NCBI GenBank assembly: GCA_014529385.2
Contig: CM043954.1
Location: 4,164,501 to 4,202,814, forward strand
Direction: 5' to 3'
Source: Adiantum capillus-veneris
Lineage: Eukaryota; Streptophyta; Polypodiopsida; Polypodiales; Pteridaceae
DNA length: 38,314 bases
Below the pieces are notes generated by a model, which saw only the letters and a program-made list of their open reading frames with translations, was not told the DNA's origin and searched no databases. The translations under genes and the position numbers were made by a program. Of this stretch, positions 28,388 to 38,314 are shown piece after piece; position 1 is the first letter of the stretch, and each line of letters begins with the position of its first letter.

Positions 28388-31300
28388 AAGCAACAATTTT
28401 GTGCGGGCTTAACCGAAGAAATAGCGGAGTATGTCAACTCCCAAAGACCACGTACCATATCGGCGGTAATACACCACACTATGGTCGCCTCTCGAATCAC
28501 TTTCCAAACCGGGGAAAAAAGAAATAATAAGCCCCCGAAAAACAAGGGTTCCAATGAGCCTAACGTGAAGGACAATGTCCAAAAGTCTCCTAAGGGCAAC
28601 TACAACAAAGCTAAAGAGAAGGGAGTTTACAAAGGTAAGAATAAACTCTCTCCTGAAGAGCTTGAGCGTTATCGTAAGGATAACAGGCGTTTCAAGTGCG
28701 GCGAACAAGGGCATGCGTACCGCGCTTGTCCCGAAAAGAACAACCGCCATGATCCACCTAGAGCTTCCTTGGTTGAAATCCAAGAGGAGGAGACTCACCA
28801 AACTCACCACAAAGGATCTCCTCTATGCCATGCTTGGGGAAAGGTAAGAGAACATGATGCTTTTATTCTCTTTGACCCTGGTTCTACTCACAATTTTATA
28901 TCTATAGAGTTGGCCACCAAGCTAGGAATACAATCCTACGAGATGGGAGATGTCCTACCCGCAGACAGTGCCTTCAAGGGGCAACAAGCTTCAGTCACTC
29001 CCTTAATCGGGAAATTGAGGCTTCATGTCCAAGGCTATGTGGACAAAGAGGACTTCTTTATCTCTCCTCTCAAGCATGAGGATGTAATCCTAGGGGCACC
29101 ATGGTTTGACCGCCTGGCTGCTGATGTTAAATTTCCTGAAAGGAGAATCTCCTTTAAGTTCAGGGAAAAAGACATGTATATAGATGCTAAGGAAATGGGT
29201 AACACCATCCCCATTGTACATACTCCGGCTTTCAACAAGTCAATAAAGAGCTCTATTTCCGTGTACATGATTTTTGTTAAAGACTCTCAAAATGAACCTA
29301 ATGCTTTAGCAAAAGAAAATAAAAGCAACCAAAAGGAATTAGAGTTATCCAATTTTCTCAAGGGGTTTCAAGATGTTTTTATTGATGACATCCCTTGTGA
29401 GCTACCTCCTAAACGAGGTAATGATGACCATGCAATTGAACTTCTTCCAGGAAGTTCACCGCCTAATAAACCTCCTTATAGAGTTTCTCAAGCTCAACAA
29501 GAGGAGATCATGCGGCAAGTGCATGAGTTAGTTGAGAAGGGCATGGTTAGGCCTAGCTCATCTCCATTTTGCTCACCTGTGCTATTAGTGCAAACGAAAG
29601 ACGGCACATATCGTATGTGTGTTGACTATAGAGCACTAAATAGGATCACTATCAAGAATAGGTTTCCCGTTCCACGGGTAGAAGACCTATTTGATAAGCT
29701 ACAAGGATCGACCTACTTCAGTAGGGTTGACCTAAAAAGTGGCAATCATCAAATAAGGATAGTTGATCAAGACATTGTAAAGACCGCATTTCGTACTACA
29801 TTTGGTCTTTAAGAATACATTGTCATGCCTTTTGGCTTGACCAATGCACCAGCCACATTCAACCGCTTGATGGAGAAGCTGTTCAGGCCTCATCGAACCT
29901 TCACTGGAGTGTTCTTTGATGATATTATCATCTACTCTAATTCATTGGAGGAACACAAGCAACACCTCGAGGTAATATTTCAAGTTTTAAGAGAGAATAA
30001 ACTTTATGTTAATCGAAAGAAAAGTGAATTTTTCTTGCAAGAGATTCAGTATTTAGGTCACATTATCTCTCAAGATGGCATCCAAATGGATCCATCCAAG
30101 TTAGAGGTAATAAAAGGATGGCCTAAACCAAGGAATCTTCATGAACTAAGAAGCTTCATAGGTATGTGTGCATACTATAGACGCTTCATAGAAAAATTCT
30201 CACAAATTGCGGGACCATTACATGACCTAACAAAGAAAAGCGTTAGGTATACATGGTCTGCTAAGGAGAACAATGCTTTCGAAAAGCTTAAAGAAAACCT
30301 TATCTCTCAACCTGTGCTTACACTACCAGATCTCTCAAAACCATTTGAGGTCCAATGCGATGCTTGTGGTAATTGTTTTGGAGCTGTTTTGCTCCAAGAA
30401 GGGCACACCATAGGCTATGAGAGTCGAAGGCTCGACCCTGCTGAGCAAGCTCTAGGCATATACGAAAAGGAACTCCTTGCAGTTCTACATGCCTTAGACT
30501 CATGGAAGCACTATTTATTGGGGACTCCTTTCATTCTGCGAATTTGGGCAAATTTCCGTTCGCAATATCATTTTCATATTGCTCACATTGCTGGCAAGCA
30601 TAATCAAGTAGCTGATGCACTCTCAAGACGGCCGAGAGTGAATGCGGTTTCCATAGCAACTCACAATGATCTATCTTCAATGATAGATGAGTATGCTATT
30701 GATCCCGATTTTAGAGATGTGATTTCAGTCCTTGCATTAGGGAAGAAAGAAGAACCATTTACTTTACAAGATGGTTATCTTCTCTATGGCAATACACTAC
30801 GCGTTACTAACTCACTACGTGAGAAAGTAATGTATGAATCTCATGTTCCAACTTATCGGGAAATAGCTAACCTCACCATTCTCGATCTACTAAAAGCCTA
30901 TGTAACGGAAGTAGATCAAAGATCCCAATGGGAGAAGAACTTACCCTTAGTAGAGTATGCTTACAATAACAATGTACATACTTCCACAGGAAAAGCACCT
31001 TTCAAGGTAATTGAGGGAAGATCAAAAAGTCCCTTTCTACTTAAGGTACATGGGAAGATCTTCGCTGCAGATGAGTATAGCCGAGACCTACAAGAATCTT
31101 TCCAAAAGATTAAGGATGCTATCTCTATCTCATAGCAAAGGCAAAAGGCTGCTGCTGACAAGCACAGAAGAGCCCAAGCCTTTAAAGAAAACGATTGGGT
31201 CTTGTTAAAGTTTCCCAAGGCTCGATTAAGGCACACAACGGGCAAGAATCCTACGGGTCACCAAAAGTACTATGTTTAACTAGCAAAAAGGTACTATGGT

Positions 31301-31630
31301 CCCTTTCAGATTCTTAGGCCAATGAATGAGATGGCCTATCAACTCAAGTTGCCCAATCATTGGCTCATACACAATGCTTTTCATGTGAGTCTATTAAAGC
31401 CTTACAAAGGAGAGCCACCTCAAGAACCAACTATTGAAGACCCACCGAAGATCGAGGACCAAGAAGAGGTGCTGCAGCCCGAGTCCATTCTCCGACATGA
31501 AGACAAGGTACTAAGAGGCGGTAAGACTATCCGACGATATCTTATTAAGTTTAAGAATTATCATTTTGAAGATGCTAGATGGATGCAAGGCATACAATTA
31601 AAGGATAACCTAAACCTTGTCAATGCTTAA
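28388..31630 (+). pseudogene. gag-pol: Gypsy gag-pol, copy D, heavily damaged
   Basis: Starts inside Gag at CAGLTEEIAEYVNSQ. The zinc knuckle has lost its first Cys (RFKCGEQGH). Protease reads LFDPGSTHNF. RT is interrupted by TAA at 29810-29812 (Tyr codon in copy C) and resumes as MPFGLTNAP with FFDDIIIYS. A deletion at about 30541 removes about 20 residues including the RNase H LRTDH Asp. A second at about 30857 removes about 160 residues covering the integrase zinc finger and the first two catalytic Asp. Further stops lie at 31133 and 31277. It ends at 31630, a few codons before the normal stop, after a chromodomain-like segment. Confidence 0.93.
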
Positions 31631-31989
31631 AAATGCTTCCCAAGAGTAAGCAAATCTACAAAATGTTAAAAATGAACAAAATTTTTGTCTTATAAGACTC
31701 TCTTTTTCTTTATTTGTGCACAAAAATGAAGTAGTATGCATGCTTAGATCAAGTTTGCGGAGACGACCTCTCCCAAACACCAAGTAGAGCTTGTCGCTCT
31801 ACTCTGGAAGACTGATAGGACTAATGTGCAGACATGCTTGCGGAAGCCTCAGGCTCTCAAGCGCCAAATGGACTAGTCATCCATTGTGGAATGATGTCGT
31901 AGGGTAACATAGGGATCCTCTACCCGCTAAGAAAAAGACTCATGAACATGCTTTATCTTCTCTACACCATAGTCGAGGATGACTATGAT
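31631..31989 (+). other. Hairpin-rich pol-to-LTR spacer, copy D
   Basis: Plus-strand version of the spacer of copy C. The AGTAGAGC/GCTCTACT and GTCTTATAAGAC foldbacks are intact. The GGAGACG stem has a substitution (CCTCTCC), and CATAGTCG pairs with TGACTATG, giving a G-U pair in RNA. Confidence 0.7.
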
Positions 31990-32005
31990 TTCAAGAGAGA
32001 GGTAA
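31990..32005 (+). other. Polypurine tract, copy D
   Basis: TTCAAGAGAGAGGTAA directly before the LTR start TGTCATAATAATC. Confidence 0.7.
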
Positions 32006-33353
32006 TGTCATAATAATCAATATCTAATTCTCCTAAATGATTTTCTCATATTAAACTGATCATTTAATGTGGGGAAGGCCAGCGGAGAAAAAGCTAGAAT
32101 ATTGGTTAAGCTAGCAGACCGGCCACAGTAGGGATCCAAAGGAGGGAAAATAGGGATCCAAAGGGGGGGCCATCTGCAAAAGAGCCATGTGCAAAAATGG
32201 GCTAAAAAGACCCTAAGGTTCAACCCATTAAGACTTCCAAAATGCTGTGGTTCCAAAATTCAAAGGTTGTGTCCAAAGGTCGACCCTAGGGAAAATTGGA
32301 TGCTTTGTGTGTGCCCTAAAAGTCTTTGCACATCCCTACATGGGCGGGGACGAGCCCTAAAGGTAGGGGATGAGAGAGAAATCCACACACACACACAGGC
32401 TCCCTTTACACAAAGGGAATGAGGGACACATGTCAGCTCCCTAGGCCAGATGCCCAGAAGGTGTGCCCAATTTCTATTGGATGACCCTGAAGTGGACCAA
32501 TGAGAAATTAAGCTAGAGTAAATCTAGTTTAATTAATTTAAAAAACATTTAATAAAAGAAACCAATGAAATAAAAGTCTCCTAGAAGACTTTGGGGCAGT
32601 CTCCCAAGGGGTCCAATGAGCATTCAGGAGCCCCATGGCTTCCCTGATTCTATTGGCCAGGAGGCAAAGGGCCCAATGAGAGTTTAGTTTTCTTATTTAA
32701 TTACCTAAAGCTCTCACAAAAGGGGAAAGGGGACACCATGTCAGAAGGCTATCACTATGCTGCTTAATTGTAATTGGCTTGACTTGGGGAGGGCCAATGA
32801 GCATCAGCAAGAGCAATTAGCAAGAGGGCTCGCCCAAGAGAGAGAGGGGGCTGATTTTTGCAAGGCATTAACACACACAAACACTCACACAAGCTCAATG
32901 TTTGAAGAAAAGAGAAGACTATCTCTCCAAGCTTTAATGGAGAACTCATCACCTACTCCAAGCTTGTGAGATAGAAGCCTACATCAACACTCTCTTGGCA
33001 TGTGATGCAATCCAACCAAGAGCCAAGCTTAAATGCATGCTCATCTCCTCTACCATGCTAATTACTAAGCTAAGCTATGCTACATATGAGTGATTATGTG
33101 AGGAGATGTACATCTTTCTCGTAAGATACTCCTTCTTCCTCTCAATCTACTCTCATACCTTGCTAGCTCTCACCATCTTCGAAGGTGTGTGAGGTCTTGG
33201 GTCTGAGAACGGGGATAATTCAAGTTGTGTTTATTAAGTGTTTTGCTTAGTGCATGAAGTTTCCATCTTCATTGCATTAGCTAGTCTTGAAGGAACACAA
33301 AGAATTGTATTGTACAATGTCTCTCTTGATGGGAGAAACCATAATACAAAGCC
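32006..33353 (+). repeat. Gypsy 3' LTR, copy D, truncated
   Basis: Begins TGTCATAA after the polypurine tract and follows the family LTR to ATAATACAAAGCC at 33353. About 230 bp of its 3' end are missing, replaced by scrambled pieces. Carries many small indels relative to copies A and C. Confidence 0.88.
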
Positions 33354-33547
33354 TCATAACTTATGAGTAGCGGAATTAGTTGCTCTCTCTCCACCCAAGC
33401 TTTTTGTAGAGAATTAGGTGTTATGCTTTTTGTTGCTCTCTCTCCACCCGAGCACTCTTGTAATTCTCTACACCATAGTCGAGGACGAATACGATTTCAA
33501 GAGAGAGGTATCTCGTAGGATTGTATTCCTAGCTTGGTGGCCAATTC
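33354..33547. other. Scrambled joint of at least five gypsy pieces
   Basis: In order: LTR end in minus orientation (TCATAACTTATGAGTAGCGG, to 33379), LTR piece in plus (33380-33400), a short unclear link, an LTR piece in plus again (33416-33468), the pol-LTR spacer ending in the polypurine tract in plus (33469-33510), then a protease-region piece in minus (33511-33547). Each piece is 20-55 bp. Confidence 0.75.
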
Positions 33548-34264
33548 TGGAAGGGTCTCTTTGAGACTTTAGGAACAAGGATAAACTTCTCTTCGGCCTA
33601 TCATCCACAAACTGATGGCCAAAGTGAAATAGCTAACCTAACCATTCTCGATCTACTAAAAGCCTATGTAACGGAAGTAGATCAAAGATCCCAATGGGAG
33701 AAGTACTTACCCTTAGTAGAGTATGCTTACAATAACACTGTACATACTTCCACAGGAAAAGCACCTTTCGAGGTAATTGAGGGAAGATCAAAAAGTCCCT
33801 TGCTACTTAAGGTACATGGGAAGATCTTCGCTGCAGATGAGTATAGCCGAGACCTACAAGAATCTTTCCAAAAGATTAAGGATGCTATCTCTATCTCACA
33901 GCAAAGGCAAAAGGCTGCTGCAGACAAGCACAGAAGAGCCCAAGCCTTTAAAGAAAACGATTGGGTCTTGTTAAAGTTTCCCAAGGCTCGATTAAGGCAC
34001 ACAACGGGCAAGAATCCTACGGGTCACCAAAAGTACTATGCTAAACTAGCAAACAGGTACTATGGTCCCTTTCAGATTCTTAGGCCAATGAATGAGATGG
34101 CCTATCAACTCAAGTTGCCCAATCATTGGCTCATACACAATGCTTTTTATGTGAGCCTATTAAAGCCTTACAAAGGAGATCCACCTCAAGAACCAACTAT
34201 TGAAGACCCACCGGAGATCGAGGACCAAGAAGAGGTGTTGCAGCCCGAGTCCATTCTCCGAAAT
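33548..34264 (+). pseudogene. pol: Gypsy integrase C-terminal fragment, copy E
   Basis: Opens inside the integrase core at WKGLFETLGTR, includes HPQTDGQSE with the catalytic Glu, and runs through FPKARLRHTTG, YYGPFQILRP and HNAFYVSLLKPY to LQPESILR. It is cut before the chromodomain-like end. The frame is open throughout and runs a few codons into the opposed fragment F. Confidence 0.88.
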
Positions 34265-35068
34265 GATTTCTACCCGTGGAACGGGAAACCTATTCTTGAT
34301 AGTGATCCTATTTAGTGCTCTATAGTCGACACACATACGATATTTACCATCTTTCTTTTGTACTAATAGCACAGGTGAGCAAAATGGAGATGAGCTTGGC
34401 CTAACCATACCCTTCTCAACTAACTCATGCACCTGCTGCATAATCTCCTCTTGTTGAGCTTGAGAAACTATATAAGGAGGTTTATTAGGCGGTGAACTTC
34501 CTAGAAGAAGTTCAATTGCATGGTCATCATTACCTCGTTTAGGAGGTAGCTCACAAGGGATGTCGTCAATAAATGCATCTTGAAACCCCTTGAGAAAATT
34601 GGATAACTCTAATTCCTTTTGGTTGCTTTTATTTTTCTTTTTGCTAAAGCATTAGGTTCATTTTGAGAGTCTTTAACAAAAATCATGTACACGGAAAAAG
34701 AGCTCTTTATTGACTTGTTGAAATCTGGTGTATGTACAATGGGGATGGTGTTACCCATTTCCTTAGCATCTATATACATGTCTTTTTCCCTGAACTTAAA
34801 GGAGATTCTCCTTTCAGGAAATTTAACATCGGCAGCCAGGCGATCAAACCATGGTGCCCCTAGGATTACATCCTCATGCTTGAGAGGAGAGATAAAGAAG
34901 TCCTCTTTGTCCACATAGCCTTGGACATGAAGCCTCAATTTCCTGATTAAGGGAGTGACTAAAGCTTGTTGCCCCTTGAAGGCATTGTCTGCGGGTAGGA
35001 CATCTCCCATCTCGTAGGATTGTATTCCTAGCTTGGTGGCCAACTCTATAGATATAAAATTGTGAGTC
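34265..35068 (-). pseudogene. pol: Gypsy protease-to-RT fragment, copy F
   Basis: In its own direction it begins at THNFISIELATKLG in protease (the catalytic Asp is lost at the joint), continues through APWFDRLAADVKFPERRISF, and ends in RT at YRMCVDYRALNRI and FPVPRVE. About two extra T near 34630 break the frame after NALAK. Both ends are joints: at 35068 to an LTR interior and at 34265 to integrase copy E. Confidence 0.88.
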
Positions 35069-36358
35069 TTCAAGACTAGCTAGTGCAATGAATATGGAAA
35101 CATCATGCACTAAGAAAAACACTTAACAAACACAACTTGAATTATCCCCGTTCTCACACCCAAGACCTCACACACCTTCGAAGACGGTGAGAGCTAGCTG
35201 GGTATGAGAGTAGATTGAGAGGAAGAAGGAGTATCTCACGAGAAAGATGTACATCTCCTCACATAATCACTCATATGTAGCATAGCTTAGCTTAGTAATT
35301 AGCATGGTAGAGGAGATGAGCATGCATTGAAGCTTGGCTCTTGGTTGGATTTGCATCCACATGCCAAGAGAGTGTTGATGTAGGCTTCTATCTCACAAGC
35401 TTGGAGTAGGTGATGAGTTCTCCATTAAAGCTTGGGAAGAGATAGTCTTCTCTTTGTTCACACATGAGCTTGTGTGAGTGTGTGTGTGATAATGCCTTGC
35501 AAAAATCACCCCCCTCTCTCTCTTGGGCGAGCCCTCTTGCTAATTGCTCTTCTGAAGCCTCATTGGCCCTCCCCAAGTCAAGCCAATTACAATTAAGCAG
35601 CATAAGTGATAGCCTTCTGACATGTGTCCCCCTTTCCCCTTTTGTGAGAGCTTTAGGTAATTAAATAATTAAACTAAACTCTCATTGGACCCCTTTGCCT
35701 CCTGGCCAATAGGAATCAGGCAAGCCATGGGCTCCTGAATGCTCATTGGACCCCTTGGGAGACTGCCCAATAGTCTTCTAGGAGACTTAATTCTCATTGG
35801 TTTTTTTTATTAAATGTTTTTAAATTAATTAAACTAGATTTACTCTAGCTTAATTCTCATTGGTCCACTTCAAGGGTCATCCAATAGAAATTGGGCACAC
35901 CTTGTGGGCATCTGGCCTAGGGAGCTGACATGTGTCCCTCATTCCCTTTGTGTAAAGGGAGCCTGTGTGTGTGTGTGTGTGGCTTTCTCTCTCATCCCCT
36001 ACCTTTAGGGCTCGCCCCCTCCCATGTAGGGATGTGCAAAGACTTTTAGGGCACACACAAAGCATCCAATTTTCCCTAGGGTTGACCTTTGGACACAACC
36101 TTTGAATTTTGGAACCTTAGCATTTTGGAAGTCTTAATGGGCTGAACCTTAGGGTCTTTTTAGCCCATTGTTGCACATGGCTCTTTTGCAGATGGCCCCC
36201 CTTTGGATCCCTATTTTCCCTCATTTGGATCCCTACTGTGGCTGGTCTCCTAGCTTAACCAATATTCTAGCTTTTTCTCCCCTGGCCTTCCCCACATTAA
36301 ATGATCAGTTTAATATGAGAAAACCATTTAGGAGAATTAGATATTGATTGTTATGACA
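35069..36358 (-). repeat. Gypsy 3' LTR, copy G, truncated
   Basis: Enters the LTR at CTTCAAGACTAGCTAG (about 400 bp of the LTR terminus missing) and ends at ATGACA at 36358. The five-fold CTCATTGG array and GT run are present. Confidence 0.9.
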
Positions 36359-36374
36359 TTACCTCTCTCTTGAA
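36359..36374 (-). other. Polypurine tract, copy G
   Basis: TTCAAGAGAGAGGTAA on the element strand next to the LTR. Confidence 0.7.
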
Positions 36375-36714
36375 ATCATAGTCGTCCTCGAATATAGTGT
36401 AGAGAAGATAAAGCATGTTCATGAGTCCTTTTCTTAGCGGGTAGAGGATCCCTATGTTACCCTACGACATCATTCCACAATGGATGACTAGTCCATTTGG
36501 CGCTTGAGAGCCTGAGGCTGCCGCAAGCATGTGTGCACATTAGTCCTATCAGTCTTCCATAGTAGAGTGACAAGCTCTACTTGGTGTTTGGGAGACGTCG
36601 TCTCCGCAAACTTGATCTAAGCATGCATACTACTTCATTTTTGTGCACAAATAAAGAAAAAGAGAGTCTTATAAGACAAAAATTTTGTTCATTTTTAACA
36701 TTTTGTACATTTTC
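36375..36714 (-). other. Hairpin-rich pol-to-LTR spacer, copy G
   Basis: As in copy C, but the first stem is damaged (CGAATATAG) and AGTAGAGC has become AGTAGAGT. The 12-bp stem around GGGAGACG and the TTTGTGCACAAA and GTCTTATAAGAC palindromes are intact. Confidence 0.7.
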
Positions 36715-38314
36715 TTACTCTTGGGAAGCATTGTAAGCATTGACAAGGTTTAGGTTATCCTTTAATTGTATGCCTTGCATCCATCTAGCATCTTCAAAAG
36801 GATAATTCTTAAACTTAAATAGATATCGTCGGATAGTCTTACCGCCTCTTAGTACCTTGTCTTCATGTCGGAGAATGGACTCGGGCTGCAGCACCTCTTC
36901 TTGGTCCTCGATCTCCGGTGGGTCTTCAATAGTTGGTTCTTGAGGTGGCTCTCCTTTGTAAGGCTTTAATAGGCTCACATGAAAAGCATTGTGTATGAGC
37001 CAATGATTGGGCAACTTGAGTTGATAGGCCATCTCATTGATTGGCCTAAGAATCTGAAAGGGACCATAGTACCTTTTTGCTAGTTTAGCATAGTACTTTT
37101 GGTGACCCGTAGGATTCTTGCCCGTTGTGTGCCTTAATCGAGCCTTGGGAAACTTTAACAAGACCCAATCGTTTTCTTTAAAGGCTTGGGCTCTTCTGTG
37201 CTTGTCAGCAGCAGCCTTTTGCCTTTGCTGTGAGATAGAGATAGCATCCTTAATCTTTTGGAAAGATTCTTGTAGGTCTCGGCTATACTCATCTGCAGCG
37301 AAGATCTTCCCATGTACCTTAAGTAGCAAGGGACTTTTTGATCTTCCCTCAATTACCTCGAAAGGTGCTTTTCCTGTGGAAGTATGTACAGTGTTATTGT
37401 AAGCATACTCCACTAAGGGTAAGTACTTCTCCCATTGGGATCTTTGATCTACTTCCGTTACATAGGCTTTTAGTAGATCGAGAATGGTTAGGTTAGCTAT
37501 TTCACTTTGGCCATCAGTTTGTGGATGATAGGCCGAAGAGAAGTTTAGCCTTGTTCCTAAATTCTCAAAGAGACCCTTCCAGAAATTACTGGTCATTCTA
37601 GGATCTCTATCCGACACTATGGACATGGCAAGCCATGGTACTTGAAAATTTGTGAAATAAAGAGGGTTGCCATTTGATGGGCTTTGATAGTCTTTTTGAC
37701 AGGTATAAAATGAGCTTGTTTACTAAACCTGTCTACTATCGTCCATATTCCCGTATTCCCATGGATAGACTTAGGCAATCCAAAGATAAAATCCATGGAT
37801 ATGCTCTCCCATGGTGAATTAGGGATTGGCAAGGGTTGAAGCAATCCAAGTTGCTTCCCTCTATCAAATTTTGTCTTTTGGCATACCACACATTTGGAAA
37901 CATACTCTTGTATGTTCACTTTCATGGTAGGCCAATAGAAATATGTTTCAATTCCCTTTAAGGTAGACTGAATCCCTCTATGCCCCGCATAAGGTGGAGC
38001 ATGAGATTCATACATTACTTTCTCACGTAGTGAGTTAGTAACGCATAGTCTATTGCCATAGAGAAGATAACCATCTTGTAAAGTAAATGGTTCTTCTTTC
38101 TTCCCTAATGCAAGGGCTGAAATCACATCTCTAAAATCGGGATCAATAGCATACTCATCTATCATTGAAGATAGATCATTGTGAGTTGCTATGGAAACCG
38201 CATTCACTCTCGGCCGTCTTGAGAGTGCATCAGCTACTTGATTATGCTTGCCAGCAATGTGAGCAATATGAAAATGAAATTGCGAAAGGAAATTTGCCCA
38301 CCTCATTTGTTTGT
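36715..38314 (-). pseudogene. pol: Gypsy pol, copy G: RNase H end, integrase, chromodomain
   Basis: Enters from the window edge at DKQMRWANFLSQF. Integrase zinc-binding residues (SHAPPYAGHRG, CVVCQ) and core (SMDFIFGLPKS, VSDRDPRM, HPQTDGQSE) are all present. One G is missing at about 37626 relative to copy C (GGGCAAG against GGCAAG), shifting the frame between YHGLP and MSIVSDRD, in the middle of the core. The C-terminus is intact, with the chromodomain-like RRYLFKFKNYPFEDARW and the stop at 36715-36717. The element continues beyond the window. Confidence 0.93.

Noticed and set aside
31990-33353. Copy D LTR as a solo LTR from LTR-LTR recombination
   Set aside because: It directly follows the copy D pol, spacer and polypurine tract, so it is that element's 3' LTR.

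Overview
The window looks like heterochromatic or repeat-rich nuclear DNA of a land plant. The evidence is plant-type Ty1/copia and chromodomain Ty3/gypsy retrotransposons, both with primer sites matching initiator tRNA-Met, a plant-type CACTA-like transposase relic and an L1-clade LINE. The species cannot be fixed from sequence alone. I see no host single-copy gene, rRNA, tRNA or CRISPR. Everything recognisable is transposable-element DNA, most of it broken.

Layout. Bases 1-5601 hold a chain of non-LTR retrotransposon pieces, all oriented to the minus strand and joined to each other only through (GA)n tracts of 42-49 bp (TC on the element strand). The chain contains one long LINE (ORF1 fragment, endonuclease and reverse transcriptase, three inactivating changes), a short 5'-truncated relative and pieces of at least one further family. 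This suggests non-LTR elements that insert into (TC)n and carry a (TC)n tail, so that each copy offers a landing site for the next. Bases 5602-6685 are unassigned. Bases 6686-9102 are a decayed CACTA-superfamily transposase gene on the plus strand with one recognisable intron, followed by a cluster of CATTACCGCR motifs and a strong hairpin.

Bases 9656-38314 are a patchwork of one chromodomain Ty3/gypsy family, here labelled copies A to G, in alternating orientation. Copy C (minus, 14290-28074) is almost complete: LTR, primer site, leader, gag-pol, a structured spacer, polypurine tract and LTR. It is interrupted inside pol by a young, nearly complete Ty1/copia element (18192-23403) with a TAATG target duplication. 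The other copies are fragments: A (9656-12067, minus), B (12068-14289, plus), D (28388-33353, plus), E (33548-34264, plus), F (34265-35068, minus) and G (35069-38314, minus). The joints lie inside LTR or coding sequence and often share a few bases of microhomology. One 194-bp stretch (33354-33547) contains five or more scrambled pieces.

How the genes work together. In the gypsy family, Gag (zinc knuckle plus an unusual SR-rich N-terminal region) packages the RNA. Pol supplies protease, reverse transcriptase, RNase H, and integrase ending in a chromodomain-like segment that probably guides insertion to marked chromatin. The copia element has the order protease-integrase-RT-RNase H. Most copies here are dead. 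Copy C's reading frame appears open apart from the copia insertion, and the copia frame is broken by one base just before its catalytic YVDD box.
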